Positions 5,061-6,678 of a DNA stretch of 6,678 bases are shown here, in pieces. The notes beneath the pieces are model-generated. The model was not told the origin of the DNA. It saw only the letters and a list, made by a program, of their open reading frames with translations, and searched no databases. This stretch comes from Bacillota bacterium. Its GTDB lineage: Bacteria; Bacillota; Clostridia; Clostridiales; Clostridiaceae. The stretch's first letter is position 1; each line of letters opens with the position of its first letter. The stretch covers positions 1 to 6,678 of the forward strand of contig JAEZDX010000110.1 of assembly GCA_023417975.1 (NCBI GenBank), in the 5' to 3' direction. The position numbers and the translations under genes were made by a program.

Positions 5061-6678
5061 ATAGGAAAAAATGTTAGAAAATTGAGTTTTTTTATAGCTT
5101 TTGTAATGATGTTTCAGATTATATTTAATTCTGCCGCCTATAAGGCAAGTGCAGAAAGTTCAAAGCTCAATATTCAGCTCTCTTCAAGTTCAGCATCGGT
5201 ATATTCGGGAGAGCAATTTACTTATACCATTAAGTATGCTTATTCAAGCTTAATAGATTCTTCAAAAAATACCGTTATTGAGGATGTGCTTCCAAAGGAA
5301 GTAAGCTATGTATCTGCTTCAGGCCCTGCCACAGCGGACATAACAACCTCAAAGCGTGATGTTAACGGAGATATGCGGGAAGTTGTAACTATAAAATTTC
5401 ATGAAGATATTGGACAAGGTGAAATAGGACTGAAGGCAGGAAGTTCCGGCTTCATAAAGCTTGTGGCTATGTTTAATAATGGAGTAACCAAAGCTAATAC
5501 TTCGGCAGTTAACCAAGCTTCAATAAAAGATGATGCCTCAGCAGGTATAAACAGTGAAGCTGTAACTGTAACTTCAAAGCTCAATGCACCTAATTGGAAA
5601 ATTTCAAAGAAGGTAATAATTCCGGCTTCTCCGGCACAGCCGACACCGGATCAGGTTATTACATATGAAATAGAAGTAGATGGTAACAGCGGAAACGGTC
5701 AGCTAAATCTGCAGGAAGTGGATATAACGGACCAACTGCCGGAAGGTGCGGTATATGTAGCTTCTGACGGCGGCAGCTACGATTCTTCAGCCAATACGGT
5801 AAGCTGGAGTGTGCCTGAGATAGCTGTGGGAGGCATAAAGAAATATAAGGTAAGTTTAAAATATCCATCAGAGCTATTTAATTCAAACAATACGGTAATT
5901 AATAAAGTAGTGGTATCTGCCAAGCAGTATGGAGATACGGATGCTGTTGTGAAGCAGGCGTCAGTAAGTCATGGCTTTACAGTGCCATCACCTGGGACAG
6001 GAAATTTAACGAAAACCGGACGTCAGGTGAATGATGAATATTCCATAAACCAAATAGCCAAGTTTTATATAGGCAACATAAGCAATACGGGAAATGTACC
6101 TTTGGACAATTTTGTACTGGAGGACCCAATTCCCAACCAAATCAATGTAACAACCATTACTACAGGAAGCTACAATTATGCGGCTCCGGATAAGTTTAAT
6201 ATATACTTTAAAACTAATTTAAATGAAAATTGGACATTGTGGGCAGGAAGTCCTTTCAATAGCTCGTCCAATGCTACATTAAACGTAAGCGCTCTGGGGC
6301 TTGCCAGCGATGAGCACATAACAAGGCTTAAGTGGGATTATGGAACAACTGACCCAGGGTTCTCAAATGTGAGCAATATAGAGGTACGGGGTAATATACT
6401 AAGTACCGATCATGATGGTAACCAGGTGCAGCTGAATCAAACCATAACAAATACCGCTACATTAAGCTGGTCCTATTCCGGTAACACAGCAAGCAAAAGT
6501 GATACTGCGGTAATTAAGGTAGTTGAGGAAAAGGCTTGGCTGGATCCATCTATAAGTGTTACTCCCAATAATGTACAGCCTGACGGAACTGTGGAATACA
6601 CCTTAAGAGTAAAAGATCATGATTATGCTACAGGTGACTTCCTAAATCCGAGAGCTATAGATTTGCTTCCTTCAACCC
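5061..6678 (+). CDS. Large secreted surface protein with DUF11-like repeats (5' start at ATA, 3' end outside window)
   Basis: An open frame of 539 codons still running at the window end. The N-terminus is a classical signal peptide: basic n-region GKNVRK, hydrophobic core LSFFIAFVMMFQIIF, and an A-S-A site (29-31), so cleavage after residue 31 is expected. The mature part is rich in Thr, Ser, Asn and Val. It reads as successive beta-sandwich modules at about 35-175, 176-300, 301-490 and 491 onward. Typical DUF11 phrases recur: 'YSGEQFTYTIKY', 'VIEDVLPKEVSYVSASG', 'DQVITYEIEVDG', 'DITDQLPEGAVYVASDGG', 'NTGNVPLDNFVLEDPIP', 'PDGTVEYTLRV'. Such proteins are exported adhesins or cell-surface scaffolds. 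Anchoring domains (SLH, LPXTG or dockerin) would lie beyond the window. No ATG, GTG or TTG begins the signal peptide; ATA 5061 takes that place. The next in-frame TTG (5082) and ATG (5106) lose the basic n-region or the whole signal. If ATA does not initiate, this is a poorly expressed or silent gene. Confidence 0.78.
   Translation, partial: MGKNVRKLSFFIAFVMMFQIIFNSAAYKASAESSKLNIQLSSSSASVYSGEQFTYTIKYAYSSLIDSSKNTVIEDVLPKEVSYVSASGPATADITTSKRDVNGDMREVVTIKFHEDIGQGEIGLKAGSSGFIKLVAMFNNGVTKANTSAVNQASIKDDASAGINSEAVTVTSKLNAPNWKISKKVIIPASPAQPTPDQVITYEIEVDGNSGNGQLNLQEVDITDQLPEGAVYVASDGGSYDSSANTVSWSVPEIAVGGIKKYKVSLKYPSELFNSNNTVINKVVVSAKQYGDTDAVVKQASVSHGFTVPSPGTGNLTKTGRQVNDEYSINQIAKFYIGNISNTGNVPLDNFVLEDPIPNQINVTTITTGSYNYAAPDKFNIYFKTNLNENWTLWAGSPFNSSSNATLNVSALGLASDEHITRLKWDYGTTDPGFSNVSNIEVRGNILSTDHDGNQVQLNQTITNTATLSWSYSGNTASKSDTAVIKVVEEKAWLDPSISVTPNNVQPDGTVEYTLRVKDHDYATGDFLNPRAIDLLPST

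Noticed and set aside
5399..5868. Two minus-strand open frames (5399-5584, 5659-5868) inside the surface-protein gene
   Set aside because: They are shadows of the DUF11-like repeats; the plus-strand frame is open for 539 codons with a signal peptide.

Overview
The window looks like chromosomal DNA from a low-GC, Gram-positive, spore-forming clostridium. Ruminiclostridium or a close relative is my best guess from style alone. The supports are A/T-rich codons, strong AAAGGAGG-type Shine-Dalgarno sites, a paired DUF1659/DUF2922 small-gene operon, a soluble multi-PAS histidine kinase, and a secreted protein built of DUF11-like repeats. No RNA gene, insertion sequence, CRISPR array or phage module is visible.

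Layout. Positions 1-75 hold the last codons of an unidentified plus-strand gene. A small GNAT-type N-acetyltransferase (102-521) follows and is probably in the same operon. A hairpin terminator at 554-579 is shared with the converging minus-strand genes. Those are, in transcription order, a 418-residue membrane protein (2413-1157) containing an internal duplication, a DUF1659 protein (1068-844) and a DUF2922 protein (800-582). A roughly 310-base divergent intergenic region separates them from a plus-strand, three-PAS, membrane-free histidine kinase (2723-4660) with no response regulator beside it. An unusually long perfect hairpin (4753-4797) closes the kinase unit. A second intergenic region contains a plausible sigma-A promoter (4947-4975) overlapped by a perfect 12-bp inverted repeat (4961-4989). 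The window ends inside a large exported surface-type protein (5061 to beyond 6678).

How the parts may work together. The kinase is an orphan and could feed an unlinked regulator; Spo0A is a reasonable guess for a clostridium but is not shown here. The surface-protein gene has its own promoter and an operator-like palindrome, so it is probably controlled separately from the kinase. The most notable oddity is its start. The Shine-Dalgarno site and a textbook signal peptide both point to translation beginning at an ATA codon (5061), and no ATG, GTG or TTG sits at that place in frame. This is either genuine non-canonical initiation or an ATG-to-ATA change that lowers or abolishes expression.
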